From Bacillus sp. EB01 (GTDB lineage Bacteria > Bacillota > Bacilli > Bacillales > Cytobacillaceae): a stretch of DNA of 64,000 nt. The translations under genes were made by a program, and so were the position numbers. The notes under the pieces are model-generated. The model worked only from the letters and a program-made list of their open reading frames with translations. It was not told the origin of the DNA and searched no databases. Within the stretch, counting starts at the first letter, position 1. Each line of letters opens with the position of its first letter. Of this stretch, positions 28,178 through 37,866 are shown in pieces. Location: assembly GCF_000613125.1 (NCBI RefSeq), contig NZ_HG964497.1, forward strand, positions 1,622,011-1,686,010, written 5' to 3'.

Positions 28178-29998
28178 TTATTTTGCAATTGTTAGAATCC
28201 TGTTTTCGCGCCTATTAGCTAAATTAATTACAAATGTTTTCATTTCTTCAGAAGTAAAGTTTTCGAACCTTTCTAGCAGAAACTCTATCTCCTTCTCCTG
28301 CTCCAGTACAGCCTTACCAATAAATATCTTCGGATACACAGGTTCTGGATAAACTTCTTTTTCATTAAGAAGCTCTTCAAACATCTTCTCCCCAGGCCGT
28401 ATACCTGAGAATTTTATCCCAACTTCTTCTATAGTATAACCAGAAAGTTTAATTAAGTTTTTAGCCAGATCAACAATTTTAACAGGCTCTCCCATATCGA
28501 GGACAAAGACTTCTCCTCCTCTTGCAAGTGCCCCCGCCTGAATGACTAGCCTTGAAGCTTCGGGTATTGTCATGAAATACCTGGTCATATCTGGGTGTGT
28601 AACCGTAACAGGCCCACCAGCCTGTATTTGCTTTTTAAACAATGGAATTACACTCCCACGGCTGCCAAGTACATTCCCAAAGCGTACAGCTACAAACCTA
28701 GTTTTGCTTTCTTGATCAAGCTTTTGGATAATCATTTCTGCAATTCGTTTTGTTGAACCCATAACGTTCGTCGGGTTGACTGCCTTATCGGATGAAATCA
28801 GAACAAAGGTTTCCACACCGAATGTGTCAGCTGCTTCGCCAACATTCTTTGTTCCGAACACATTGTTCTTTACTGCTTCTATAGGGTTATATTCCATTAA
28901 TGGCACATGCTTATGTGCTGCAGCATGATATACAACATTCGGCTGGTGCTCTTTCATTACTTCGAATATTCGATTCCGGTCTTGAATGTCACCGATCACC
29001 GGAATAATTTCAAATTGTTCGCCGTACTTTCTTCTTAGTTCCATATCAATCAGATAGATGCTATTCTCCCCGTGGCCAAGAAGTACAAGCTTTGCTGGAT
29101 GAAATACGCTAATCTGACGGCAGATTTCCGAACCAATTGAGCCGCCCGCCCCGGTAACTAAAACTGTTTTACCAGTAACGTAACTAGCTATACTTTCCAT
29201 ATCAAGTTTGACTGGTTCCCTACCGAGAAGATCTTCAACTTCAACATCTCTAAAGTTATTCACCGATACTTTCCCTGTCATTAAATCTTCAAGCATTGGG
29301 ATGATTTTCGTTTTTGCCTTAGTTGCCGAACACTCATTAAAAATGCGGTTCAGTTCCTTTTTGCTTAAAGAAGGGATGGCTATGATAATATGGTCAATAT
29401 TCAGCTTCTCGACTGATTCTCTAATATGCTCAATCCCTCCGATTACCGGGATATTATAAAGCTGTAATTTATGTTTTCGTGAGTCATCATCAATAAACCC
29501 AACCGGAAGCAACTCTGCATCAGGATTGTGCTGCAGTTGCCTTACAACCATTGTCCCTGCAGATCCTGCACCGATAATTAGTGCACGTTTCTTGTTAGCA
29601 GCTTTACGGATTACAGAATCTCTAAATGATCTCCATATAAATCTTGAACCGCCAATTGCCAATAGGTATACCATCCATGTGCTAATTAATCCTCTAACAT
29701 GTATTTCGTCGTAGGAGGCAAATTCCATTAAGGCCGTCATTAGAACAGAAAAGGTAACAGCCTTCGCAATTGCCATTAACTCCCCTATACTCGCATATTC
29801 CCATGCTTTTTGGTAAAGACGATAATAAAAAGAAAAAATATGATGGCTGACTAGCAAAGTAAGAGCACTTACAGTTACGGCAGGAAATGAAGTAATTCCC
29901 AACGACGGATGCAACGGAATGTAACTAAAATAGACAGCACTAAGGACAAGAATTGAATCAATAAGAATTAGCAATGCTAAACGGGATTTATAGGACAC
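28178..29998 (-). CDS. Nucleoside-diphosphate sugar 4,6-dehydratase (EpsC/CapD family)
   Basis: A 606-residue membrane-bound enzyme. Four hydrophobic helices (about residues 8-110) precede a CoA-binding-like Rossmann part (ALIIGAGSAGTMVVRQL). The catalytic SDR domain then follows: VLVTGAGGSIGSEICRQI, DIQDRNRIFEVM, YHAAAHKHVPLME, LISSDKAVNPTNVMGSTKR. The Tyr of a classical YxxxK is replaced by Met-Gly in VMGSTKR, as in this family. It converts UDP-GlcNAc to the 4-keto-6-deoxy sugar. GTG start after AAGGGG. It sits between galU and the priming transferase. Confidence 0.92.
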   Translation of the reverse strand: MSYKSRLALLILIDSILVLSAVYFSYIPLHPSLGITSFPAVTVSALTLLVSHHIFSFYYRLYQKAWEYASIGELMAIAKAVTFSVLMTALMEFASYDEIHVRGLISTWMVYLLAIGGSRFIWRSFRDSVIRKAANKKRALIIGAGSAGTMVVRQLQHNPDAELLPVGFIDDDSRKHKLQLYNIPVIGGIEHIRESVEKLNIDHIIIAIPSLSKKELNRIFNECSATKAKTKIIPMLEDLMTGKVSVNNFRDVEVEDLLGREPVKLDMESIASYVTGKTVLVTGAGGSIGSEICRQISVFHPAKLVLLGHGENSIYLIDMELRRKYGEQFEIIPVIGDIQDRNRIFEVMKEHQPNVVYHAAAHKHVPLMEYNPIEAVKNNVFGTKNVGEAADTFGVETFVLISSDKAVNPTNVMGSTKRIAEMIIQKLDQESKTRFVAVRFGNVLGSRGSVIPLFKKQIQAGGPVTVTHPDMTRYFMTIPEASRLVIQAGALARGGEVFVLDMGEPVKIVDLAKNLIKLSGYTIEEVGIKFSGIRPGEKMFEELLNEKEVYPEPVYPKIFIGKAVLEQEKEIEFLLERFENFTSEEMKTFVINLANRRENRILTIAK

Positions 29999-30036
29999 TC
30001 TTCATTTCCCCTTTTTAATACATTAATCGTAAAGTT

Positions 30037-30930
30037 CTATATTAAAACATTTTCTTTCTGATTATTTAATACTAAATCTTTAAGATAGTTTAGTAATTCA
30101 TCTTTCATTTCTTCTTTTTGTAGTGCAAACTCTATCGTTGTTTTTACAAAGCCCATTTTTTCTCCAACGTCATAGCGTTGTCCATTAAAATTATAAGCAA
30201 AGACTCGTTGGATTTTATTAAGCTTTTGTATAGCATCAGTTAATTGGATTTCACCGCCGGCTCCAGTTTCCTGCTCATCTAGGAATAAGAAAATATCGGG
30301 TGTAAGAACATATCGACCCATAATTGCCAAGTTTGATGGAGCTGAACCAGGTAGGGGCTTCTCAACAAAGTTTTCCACTTGAAATCGTCGGCCTTCTTGA
30401 ATAAAAGGGTCTATTATCCCATATCGATGCGTTTCATTCTCTGGAACTGTTTGAACACCAATAATAGAAGAAAAAGTTTGTTCATATTGGTCGATAAGTT
30501 GTTTTAAACAAGGCGTTTCACTTTGGACGATATCATCGCCTAGTAAAACTGCGAATGGTTCATTGCCTATGAACTTTCTTGCAGACCAAACAGCATGCCC
30601 AAGTCCTTTGGGTTGTTTCTGACGAATATAATGAATATTTGCTAGATTCGTGGAATATTGCACTTTATCTAGCAAGTCAAACTTTTCTTTTTCTATTAAA
30701 TTCTGTTCCAATTCAGGGGCAAAATCGAAGTGATCCTCTATTGCACGTTTACCTTTACCGGTAACAATAATTATATCCTCGATACCGGATGCAACTGCCT
30801 CTTCGACAATATATTGTATTGTTGGTTTATCAACTATTGGTAGCATTTCCTTTGGCATTGCTTTTGTAACAGGAAGAAAACGTGTCCCTAAGCCTGCAGC
30901 AGGTATGATTGCCTTACGTACTTTTTTCAA
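30037..30930 (-). CDS. galU: UTP--glucose-1-phosphate uridylyltransferase
   Basis: Makes UDP-glucose, the precursor for the UDP-glucose dehydrogenase at the end of this operon. The 297-residue protein has [41 protein letters not shown] at the start, [27 protein letters not shown] (metal-binding Asp), [28 protein letters not shown] and [12 protein letters not shown] chose TTG 30928-30930 (LKKVRKAI) because GGAG lies eight bases upstream and family members begin at this point. It is the first gene downstream of the EAR-like RNA. Confidence 0.94.
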   Translation of the reverse strand: MKKVRKAIIPAAGLGTRFLPVTKAMPKEMLPIVDKPTIQYIVEEAVASGIEDIIIVTGKGKRAIEDHFDFAPELEQNLIEKEKFDLLDKVQYSTNLANIHYIRQKQPKGLGHAVWSARKFIGNEPFAVLLGDDIVQSETPCLKQLIDQYEQTFSSIIGVQTVPENETHRYGIIDPFIQEGRRFQVENFVEKPLPGSAPSNLAIMGRYVLTPDIFLFLDEQETGAGGEIQLTDAIQKLNKIQRVFAYNFNGQRYDVGEKMGFVKTTIEFALQKEEMKDELLNYLKDLVLNNQKENVLI

Positions 30931-31074
30931 ATAATTCACTCCAAATGCTTTTTAGATTCCCTAAATAATCAATAAAAAATAAATACCTAAGGGCAATACA
31001 CGTTTAATAACATGTATTGTCGTTAGATATTTAATAAGATTTTATATTTCCTGTTTTAGTCCAGCGTCTAGTAC

Positions 31075-31230
31075 AGTAAGCTATACGAGGACCGTCCGCC
31101 TTTATATGTATGGGCATCTAACCCACCCTCACATCACGCAATTGACGACTGGCGTCTAAGGAGGGGTAACCCTCCCACTGCATAACCGAGTGCTTCCATG
31201 TGTAACGGACAGGATAGCTTCGCCGGCCAA
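31075..31230 (-). ncRNA. EAR (epsC-type) processive antitermination RNA element, probable
   Basis: The 353-base gap between the phosphatase and galU holds a GC-richer, highly structured stretch. Read on the minus strand: GUCCG (31206-31210) pairs with CGGAC (31094-31098) as a closing stem. Inside are CACU/AGUG, GGAGG/CCUCC around GUUACC, and GACG/CGUC hairpins, plus a conserved-looking GCACUCGGUUAUGCAGUGG segment. Bacilli carry the EAR element (Rfam epsC family) in this operon position, between the kinase module and the glycan genes, where it lets polymerase read through distal terminators. The identification rests on position, strand and structure; a covariance search was not possible. Confidence 0.72.
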
Positions 31231-31283
31231 GAATTCACTTGGCGATGATATTGAAATGAATAGCTAGAATACTAGTATCCGAT

Positions 31284-32048
31284 TCAGAATAGGCCAAGGA
31301 ACTTTTTCTGTTTAATCATTTCGGGAATTTCGCGGATCACTTGTTTTCCCTCAAGGAGAAGTTCCGCGTTTTCCTTTAACAGATAGACCATGTCCATGCC
31401 GTACTCGGATTGGATCGTGTTGTATGCTTCACCCATTACAAAGCCGCGGCTTGTTGTGTTATGGGCATCAGATGCAAGGAAATGTGTCAGGTTTGCTTCG
31501 ATTAATTGTAGTGTGAACTTGCGGATTTTCTTGCCAAATTTGCCAGCTGCACTTGCAGAGGTAATTTGTGAAAGGGCCCCATTTTTCACTAGATTATAGA
31601 GAAGCTCGGGGCGCTCGATTAATTGCTGATTTCGCTCTGGATGGGCGACAATTGGGATGAACCCTTTCAGCTGCAAATCAAAAAATAATTTTTCTGTATA
31701 CCGAGGCACATGGTTGGATGGGAATTCTATTAAAAGATAATTTGAATTTCCAAGACCTTGGATATTCCCGTTTTCTATACCTTCGAGAAGTTCCCCGTGT
31801 ATCCGGACCTCTTGGCCTGGAAGGAGTGTTAAATTTACGCTTTCCTCTTGGAATACCCGGTTTAACTTCTGCACGTTTTCCGTAACCAAAGACCTTGGAT
31901 TGTCATCACGACTATTCATATGGTGTGGAGTAGCAATTATGGTATCGATTCCTTGTTCGACAGCTTGAGCTGCCATTCGCAGAGCTTCTTCCATGTTTGC
32001 TGCTCCATCATCAAGTTTCGGCAGTATGTGGCAATGTATGTCTATCAT
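31284..32048 (-). CDS. Tyrosine-protein phosphatase (YwqE/CpsB family, PHP-type)
   Basis: A 254-residue manganese-dependent phosphatase that dephosphorylates the BY-kinase encoded just upstream. Metal-binding PHP motifs: MIDIHCHILPKLDDGA (H-x-H and D-D-G), IIATPHHM, LLPGQEVRI, LIEFPSN, PIVAHPERN, FLASDAHN. Length and order match B. subtilis YwqE and streptococcal CpsB. ATG 32046-32048 behind GGAAGTG. Last gene before the EAR-like RNA. Confidence 0.92.
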   Translation of the reverse strand: MIDIHCHILPKLDDGAANMEEALRMAAQAVEQGIDTIIATPHHMNSRDDNPRSLVTENVQKLNRVFQEESVNLTLLPGQEVRIHGELLEGIENGNIQGLGNSNYLLIEFPSNHVPRYTEKLFFDLQLKGFIPIVAHPERNQQLIERPELLYNLVKNGALSQITSASAAGKFGKKIRKFTLQLIEANLTHFLASDAHNTTSRGFVMGEAYNTIQSEYGMDMVYLLKENAELLLEGKQVIREIPEMIKQKKFLGLF

Positions 32049-32138
32049 TTTACAACACTTCCAATATCTTGAATTACCTTATCTAATAGTACTATGTTAC
32101 AAACTATGCAGTAAAGGGGGTGAATTTGTCGAAACTTG

Positions 32139-32828
32139 TCATTTAACTCCGTAATAGTAATATTGCTGGTTTTTCTCGAATTTTCTATTGTTGAGTACGA
32201 CACCAAGAACTTTTGCCTGGGCTGTAGCAAGCAATTCTTTCGCCTTAACGGCTTGTTCAATCTCAGTTTTCTCGCTGCTAACTACTAGAATCGTGCCATC
32301 ACATTTATTTGAAAGGATTTGTGCATCCGTTACTGCTAGAACTGGTGGAGTATCGAATAAAACAATATCGAATTTCCCTTCTGCCTCTTTTATGAAGCTG
32401 TCCATCATCCTAGAGCCAAGCAATTCTGAAGGATTAGGAGGAATCGGCCCGCTTGATACAACATAAAGCCCTTTTACATCTGTTTCATTAATTGCTTCTT
32501 TCAATTCAACCTGATGGGAAAGGACATTTGTAAGCCCAATTGTATTGGTTAAATTAAACGAATAATGGACAGTAGGCTTCCTGAGATCCGCATCAATTAG
32601 CAGGACAGATTTGCCTTGCTGGGCAAATACAACTGCGAGGTTTGCAGTCGTGGTTGATTTCCCTTCACCAGGTCCTGAAGAAGTGACCATGATTTTCTTA
32701 ATTTCCTCATCAACTGAGGAGAACTGGATATTTGTCCGAAGGGTCCGGTACTGTTCAGAAATAGGGGACTTAGGATCAAGCTTAGTAATTAGTTTTCTTT
32801 TTCCTTGTAGAAGCTTCTTTTTCGCCAT
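32139..32828 (-). CDS. BY-kinase, CpsD/CapB family tyrosine autokinase (YwqD-like)
   Basis: A 229-residue cytoplasmic bacterial tyrosine kinase. EQYRTLRTNIQFSS, Walker A SSGPGEGKSTTTANLA, Walker A' LLIDADLRKP and Walker B IVLFDTPP are all visible. It ends in a Tyr cluster (QQYYYYGVK), the usual autophosphorylation site. It needs the membrane modulator encoded 11 bases upstream and is reversed by the phosphatase downstream. The module controls polymer length and export and can phosphorylate UDP-glucose dehydrogenase in Bacillus. Confidence 0.93.
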   Translation of the reverse strand: MAKKKLLQGKRKLITKLDPKSPISEQYRTLRTNIQFSSVDEEIKKIMVTSSGPGEGKSTTTANLAVVFAQQGKSVLLIDADLRKPTVHYSFNLTNTIGLTNVLSHQVELKEAINETDVKGLYVVSSGPIPPNPSELLGSRMMDSFIKEAEGKFDIVLFDTPPVLAVTDAQILSNKCDGTILVVSSEKTEIEQAVKAKELLATAQAKVLGVVLNNRKFEKNQQYYYYGVK

Positions 32829-32839
32829 GGTAACCCTCC

Positions 32840-33559
32840 TTAAGCCCTTGACTTACGTTCGGTGCGTTGTTGTTTGGATGTCGGTTCATCGAATACAGGA
32901 ATGGAACCTAGGACAGGAAGCTCCAGTAATTTTTCGACGTCTTGCTCAGTTTTAATCGTGTTATCAAAATACTCCAGCAAGAATGCGATTCCCACGCCTG
33001 CCATCAAACCAACGACTAGTGCAATAGCAATATTAAGAAGTGGTTGCGGCTTCACAGGTGCTTGACCGTCTTGAACTGTTGCTTTTGCAAGTATGCTTAC
33101 ATTATTAACACTCATAATTCCAGGAATTTCCTTTTGGAAAGTTTCTGCTGTTTTATTGGCGATATCTGCTGCCCGTTTTGGGTCCTCGTCCTGAACGACA
33201 ATGTTCATAAGTTGTGAATCTTGCTCAGTAGATACAGATATTTTAGATTTTAATGTTTCATAGGACATATCGAGATTCATTTCGTCTATCACTAAATCAA
33301 GAATAGCATGACCAACAATGATTCCCTTGTACGTATTAATTAACTGAAGGTTCGTTTGAATATCACCGGTATTGTATGCTACTGCATCCTTTTTTTCCTG
33401 GTTAACAAGAATTTGCGAGGATGCCTGGTAAATTGGTGTCATAAAGAAATAACTGGCTATTCCAGCAATAAGAACCGCAGCTAATGTTGTTATAACAATT
33501 AAACTTAATCTTTTCCGTAGTGTTGCCAACAATTCTTTTAAACTGATTGTTTCTTCCAT
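32840..33559 (-). CDS. Wzz/YwqC-type chain-length determinant and kinase modulator
   Basis: A 239-residue membrane protein with two helices (about residues 18-38 and 172-195) flanking an extracytoplasmic domain. Conserved parts: ISLKELLATLRKRLSLIVITTL at the start, YQASSQILVNQ, SVSTEQDSQLMNI, and the proline-rich APVKPQPLLNIAIALVVGLMAGVGIAFLLEYFDNTIKTEQDVEKLL. ATG behind GGAGGGG. It is the first gene of the operon; a weak ATGACA / TACAAT pair with a short 15-base spacer lies at 33615-33641 on the minus strand. Confidence 0.92.
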   Translation of the reverse strand: MEETISLKELLATLRKRLSLIVITTLAAVLIAGIASYFFMTPIYQASSQILVNQEKKDAVAYNTGDIQTNLQLINTYKGIIVGHAILDLVIDEMNLDMSYETLKSKISVSTEQDSQLMNIVVQDEDPKRAADIANKTAETFQKEIPGIMSVNNVSILAKATVQDGQAPVKPQPLLNIAIALVVGLMAGVGIAFLLEYFDNTIKTEQDVEKLLELPVLGSIPVFDEPTSKQQRTERKSRA

Positions 33560-33787
33560 GTGCCCCTCCGAACGTATGTAATTCTAATTTTTTCTCCAAA
33601 ATATTACTAGGATGATTGTAAATTATTAAAAATATTGTCATAATCTAAGTGATAATGTGGAAAATTTTGCTCTTTAGATAATGTAACCCATTTGTAATAA
33701 AAGTTAAAGAGTTTTTTCGAAATGGAAAAATTTAAAAGTTTATTAAGTTAGAAGATTGGGTACTTAAACGGTTTTGGAGGTTTATAT

Positions 33788-34600
33788 ATGAAAGTGTTCT
33801 TATCTATTGTATTAGCTACTGCTTGTGCCGCTGTATTAATTCTCGGGAATGTGCATTGGAAGGAAAATGTTATTAAAAACGGGGATTCCTCTGTGGTTGC
33901 TAAGGAAACTGAGACTAAGAGTCCGTCATCAAATGATAGTGAGGATGCTAAAGTAGAGAAAGCTTCACCAGATCAAGCCCTTTTAACTTTGGCTAAAAAT
34001 TGGCCCGCAAAGAGCTTGAGTGGATTCCAACAGGCATTATCGGAAAATAGACCATTTAAGGTTGTCATTGTTGGTTCCAACGCTATTGGCGACGAAACCA
34101 TTGGCTGGGGATCCTTAGTCAAGCAAGGCATGACTGAAGCATATGGTGAGGGAGTAATTGAGGTCGAAATTACCAAATATAGCTCCACTACCATGGATTA
34201 TGTTAGGGGAAATCTGCAGGATCAGCTTTCAGGCCAAAATCCAGACCTTGTTATTTTCGAACCGTTTCTTCTTAGTGACAATGGTTATGTTCGGATAGAA
34301 GATACGCTTGTAAATGTCACTTCTATCATTGAAGACGTTCAGGCTGACAACCCACAAGCAGAATTCATTCTTCAACCGCCAAATCCCATCTTTAAACCAA
34401 AGATGTACAAAACTCAGGTTGCTGAGCTTGAAAAATACGCTACTGAGAATGGGATCGTCTATTTCGATCACTGGGAATCATGGCCTGATCCTACTAGCGA
34501 AGAAATCCATGACTACGTTGACCAAACGACAAAACAGCCTAATGAGGCCGGTCACAAGCTTTGGAGTAACTATATCCTGAATTATTTAATAGCGAAGTAA
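33788..34600 (+). CDS. Secreted SGNH/GDSL-type hydrolase family protein
   Basis: A 270-residue protein with an N-terminal signal or anchor (MKVFLSIVLATACAAVLILGNV) and a low-complexity Ser/Glu/Lys linker. An SGNH hydrolase-like fold follows: VVIVGSNAIGDETIGWGSLV (nucleophile block, with Ser in GSNAIGD), PDLVIFEPFLLSDNG, FILQPPNPI, and C-terminal PNEAGHKLWS with the catalytic His. It might deacetylate or de-esterify the polymer made by the divergent operon; this is inference from position. ATG behind TTGGAGG. Confidence 0.78.
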   Translation: MKVFLSIVLATACAAVLILGNVHWKENVIKNGDSSVVAKETETKSPSSNDSEDAKVEKASPDQALLTLAKNWPAKSLSGFQQALSENRPFKVVIVGSNAIGDETIGWGSLVKQGMTEAYGEGVIEVEITKYSSTTMDYVRGNLQDQLSGQNPDLVIFEPFLLSDNGYVRIEDTLVNVTSIIEDVQADNPQAEFILQPPNPIFKPKMYKTQVAELEKYATENGIVYFDHWESWPDPTSEEIHDYVDQTTKQPNEAGHKLWSNYILNYLIAK

Positions 34601-34636
34601 AAAACGGCATCCCGAGTTTCGGGACGCCGTTTCTTT
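34601..34636. terminator. Bidirectional terminator between SGNH hydrolase and fadE
   Basis: A long hairpin (AACGGC-TCCCGA / TCGGGA-GCCGTT, one mismatch) has TTTCTTT on the plus side and TTTTTT on the minus side, so it serves both convergent genes. Confidence 0.88.
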
Positions 34637-34645
34637 ATGGTTGGA

Positions 34646-36430
34646 TTATACAACGAACTTTTCAGCTTCAATCAGCTTCTCAGCTGCCTGGCGTTTCTTG
34701 GCCACAACATTGATTGGTGTGTGGCGGGTGAACTTCCGTAACGCTGACAAAAGCATACGGAGAGCATCTCCTTCTTCTGTGGCTAGAAGGGTTTCTTTTG
34801 CATGCTGCTCGATTTCGTTGAACGCTTCCTGACAGAAAATTTGTGTGTAAAGAAGCTTCTGCTGGGCTTTCTCAAGTCCTTGATTTGCGATGGCCTTTTC
34901 AGTGCGTAGAACGGCGGATTCCATCGCATACGCGTTCGAGATGATGTCGGCTATGTTAACCAAGATTTCTTGTTCCTGCTCGAGGGCTTTGCCGAATTTT
35001 TGGGCCGCAAGGCCAGCAGCAAGAAGACCAATCTTCTTGGCATTTGTTACAAGGTGCTTCTCCTGTTCGAGCGGCGCATCCCCTGGCTCTTCTGGCATCA
35101 TCATCATGAGCTCTTCCTGGAGCTTCATTGCTTTCTCGAACAATGGCAGCTCGCCTTTCATAGCTTTACGGATGAATGTACCCGGTACAAGCAGGCGGTT
35201 GATCTCGTTTGTTCCTTCGAAGATACGATTGATCCTTGAGTCACGGTAAGCACGTTCAATCTCATACTCAGCCATGAAGCCGTAGCCGCCATGGATTTGG
35301 ACGCCTTCGTCAACTACATAATCAAGTGTTTCTGTGGCGAATACTTTGTTCATCGAGCACTCAATTGCATACTCAGCAATAGACTTAGCAACTTGAAGAC
35401 CGTCTTTTGCTTCTTCCTCAGAAAGGCGGCCCATTCTGTCTTCAAACAGACCCACCGTACGCCATACTGAGCTTTCAGTTGCATAGATTTTAGATGCCAT
35501 CGTGGCAAGCTTTTCTTTCGTTAAGTTGAAAGAAGAAATAGGCGTTTTGAACTGCTGGCGCTGGTTTGCGTATTGAACAGTGATTTCGAAAGCACGCTTT
35601 GCTCCGCCATTAGCACCTACTCCAAGCTTATAACGACCGATGTTCAGAATGTTAAAGGCAATTACGTGGCCTTTACCAGCTTCACCTAGCAGGTTTTCAA
35701 CTGGTACTTCTGCATCCTGAAGAATCAATGTACGAGTAGACGAGCTCTTGATTCCCATCTTCTTCTCTTCGGCACCAGTGGAGACCCCTGGGAATTCCCT
35801 TTCAACGATGAAGGCGGAGAACTGCTCGCCATCAATTTTTGCGTAAACTACAAAGACATCAGCAAACGCGGAGTTCGTGATCCATTGCTTTTCCCCATTG
35901 AGGATGTAGTGAGTTCCCGCTGCATTCAATTTTGCAGTTGTTTTTGCGCCAAGGGCATCGGATCCTGAGCTTGGCTCAGTTAGTGCGTATGCCGCAAGCT
36001 TCTCCCCTGTTGCGAGGTCTGGAAGGTACTTTTGCTTTTGCTCTTCGTTACCGAAGAGGACTATTGGTAGAGAACCAATTCCTACATGGGCTCCGTGGGA
36101 AATCGAGAAGCCGCCGGCACGGGCCATCTTTTCAGCGATAACAGCCGAGCTTACTTTATCAAGGCCAAGGCCGCCATATTCTTCGGGAACATCCGCGCCA
36201 AGCAGGCCGAGTTCGCCTGCTTCTTTCAACAACTTAACGGATTTGTCGAATTCGTGGTTTTCAAGCGCTTCTACTTGTGGAAGCACTGATTTGTTTACGT
36301 ACTCTTCGGTCGTTTTAGCTATCATTTTATGTTCATCATTAAAATCCTCAGGGGTAAAGACACGGTCATAGGAGACGTCCTCAATTAGAAAGCTGCCGCC
36401 TTTGATGGACTGATCAAGCGTATTGGTCAT
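34646..36430 (-). CDS. fadE: Acyl-CoA dehydrogenase
   Basis: A 594-residue flavoenzyme, the same length as Bacillus FadE; it oxidises acyl-CoA to trans-2-enoyl-CoA. FAD and substrate motifs: [71 protein letters not shown], the [35 protein letters not shown] block, and a helical C-terminal extension. ATG behind GAGGAATC. Third gene of the fadNAE operon; the expected electron acceptor EtfAB is not in this window. Confidence 0.94.
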   Translation of the reverse strand: MTNTLDQSIKGGSFLIEDVSYDRVFTPEDFNDEHKMIAKTTEEYVNKSVLPQVEALENHEFDKSVKLLKEAGELGLLGADVPEEYGGLGLDKVSSAVIAEKMARAGGFSISHGAHVGIGSLPIVLFGNEEQKQKYLPDLATGEKLAAYALTEPSSGSDALGAKTTAKLNAAGTHYILNGEKQWITNSAFADVFVVYAKIDGEQFSAFIVEREFPGVSTGAEEKKMGIKSSSTRTLILQDAEVPVENLLGEAGKGHVIAFNILNIGRYKLGVGANGGAKRAFEITVQYANQRQQFKTPISSFNLTKEKLATMASKIYATESSVWRTVGLFEDRMGRLSEEEAKDGLQVAKSIAEYAIECSMNKVFATETLDYVVDEGVQIHGGYGFMAEYEIERAYRDSRINRIFEGTNEINRLLVPGTFIRKAMKGELPLFEKAMKLQEELMMMMPEEPGDAPLEQEKHLVTNAKKIGLLAAGLAAQKFGKALEQEQEILVNIADIISNAYAMESAVLRTEKAIANQGLEKAQQKLLYTQIFCQEAFNEIEQHAKETLLATEEGDALRMLLSALRKFTRHTPINVVAKKRQAAEKLIEAEKFVV

Positions 36431-36546
36431 TATGATTCCTCCATTTCATTATAAAAAATCGACATTTTTCGACTTATTTTTCACTTATTCGACGAGTTTC
36501 TTCTATTATATAAGTTGGATACGCTTTATATAGAACGGTAGAACGG

Positions 36547-37722
36547 TTATAGAAGTTCAAATACACCGGCAGCCCCCATACCGCCGCCGATACACATCGT
36601 GACAACACCGAACTGTTCATTACGGCGCTTCAGTTCGTGAATTAGGGACAGGGTTAGCTTTGCACCTGTACAGCCAAGCGGGTGTCCTAGGGCAATTGCA
36701 CCACCGTTGACATTGACTTTTTCCTCATCAAGGCCAAGTTCACGGACGATCTGGATTGCCTGGGAAGCAAAAGCTTCGTTGAGCTCAAATAGTGAAATGT
36801 CGCTTACTTCAAGGCCAGCTAACTTCAATGCCTTTGGAATCGCAACGACAGGCCCGACACCCATGATTTCAGGCGGCACTCCACCGACTGCGAATGAGCG
36901 GAATTTTGCCAGTGGCTTTAGCCCAAGCGATTCGGCTTTTTCGCGCTCCATCACCATGACAGCTGCTGCACCGTCGCTTGTTTGTGAGGCGTTTCCGGCT
37001 GTAACAGATCCTGTGACAGAGAAAGCCGGGCGAAGTTTCGCGAGTGTCTCCATATTTGTACCAACACGGACACCTTCGTCTTCAGAGAACTGGAAGGACT
37101 TTTCCTTTAGTTTGTTGTCGGCACCGACCGAGCGGATCGTAACATCGACAGGAACGATTTCGTCTCTGAATTTACCTTCCTGAATGGCGCGTGCTGCACG
37201 TTCGTGGCTGCGAACGGCAAAGGCATCCTGGTCCTCACGAGAGATGCCGAATCTCCTTGCTACTTCTTCGGCTGTATGGCCCATACTCATGTAATATTGC
37301 GGAGCTGTTTCTGCAAGTTTGATATTCGGGCGGGTTACGTGTCCCATCATCGGCACCATGCTCATCGATTCGGCGCCCCCAGCTAACACGGTGTCAGCGT
37401 GGCCAATCATGATCCGCTCCGCTGCATAGGCGATGGCCTGCAATCCGGATGAGCAATAGCGGTTGATGGTAATCGCCGGTACTTCATATGGCAGCCCGGC
37501 AAGGCCCGCGATGTTGCGCGCCATGTTTAGGCCCTGTTCAGCCTCCGGCATTGCACAGCCGATAATGACGTCATCTATATTTCCTTCGTAATTGCCGGCG
37601 CGTTTCAACGTTTCCTTGATAACGAGCGCACCAAGGTCGTCGGGACGGACCCCGGCAAGCGAACCTTTTTTCGCCTTCCCGACTGGGGTGCGCGCTCCGG
37701 CAACAATCACCGCTTCTCTCAT
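36547..37722 (-). CDS. fadA: Acetyl-CoA C-acyltransferase (3-ketoacyl-CoA thiolase)
   Basis: Performs thiolytic cleavage of 3-ketoacyl-CoA in beta-oxidation. Starting at ATG 37720-37722 (behind GAGGG) gives 391 residues, the FadA length. [16 protein letters not shown], the nucleophilic Cys in [11 protein letters not shown] (residue 90), [28 protein letters not shown] (His) and [11 protein letters not shown] (second Cys) are intact. It sits between fadN and fadE in the conserved order. Confidence 0.95.
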   Translation of the reverse strand: MREAVIVAGARTPVGKAKKGSLAGVRPDDLGALVIKETLKRAGNYEGNIDDVIIGCAMPEAEQGLNMARNIAGLAGLPYEVPAITINRYCSSGLQAIAYAAERIMIGHADTVLAGGAESMSMVPMMGHVTRPNIKLAETAPQYYMSMGHTAEEVARRFGISREDQDAFAVRSHERAARAIQEGKFRDEIVPVDVTIRSVGADNKLKEKSFQFSEDEGVRVGTNMETLAKLRPAFSVTGSVTAGNASQTSDGAAAVMVMEREKAESLGLKPLAKFRSFAVGGVPPEIMGVGPVVAIPKALKLAGLEVSDISLFELNEAFASQAIQIVRELGLDEEKVNVNGGAIALGHPLGCTGAKLTLSLIHELKRRNEQFGVVTMCIGGGMGAAGVFELL

Positions 37723-37759
37723 TGGTTTCCCTCTCTTTCGGTCTAGTGTTCTATGAGTA

Positions 37760-37793
37760 GGCGGGTTTGGGTACCGGTAGGTACCCGTCCGCC
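37760..37793 (-). promoter_or_regulatory. Hairpin in the fadN-fadA spacer
   Basis: Nested inverted repeats (GGCGG/CCGCC outside, GGGTACC/GGTACCC inside) occupy the intercistronic gap. No T tail follows. It is probably an mRNA processing or stability element rather than a terminator. Confidence 0.5.
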
Positions 37794-37866
37794 GAATGGT
37801 TGTGCGTAGATATGAATTACCCAACATCGAGCGTCGACCGCTTTTTCCAAAAGGGGCTTTAAACTC

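Noticed and set aside
31021-31283. Insertion-sequence remnant in the operon gap
   Set aside because: GC-richer composition first suggested this, but the segment has nested hairpins on the operon strand and the position of an EAR element; no transposase frame is present.
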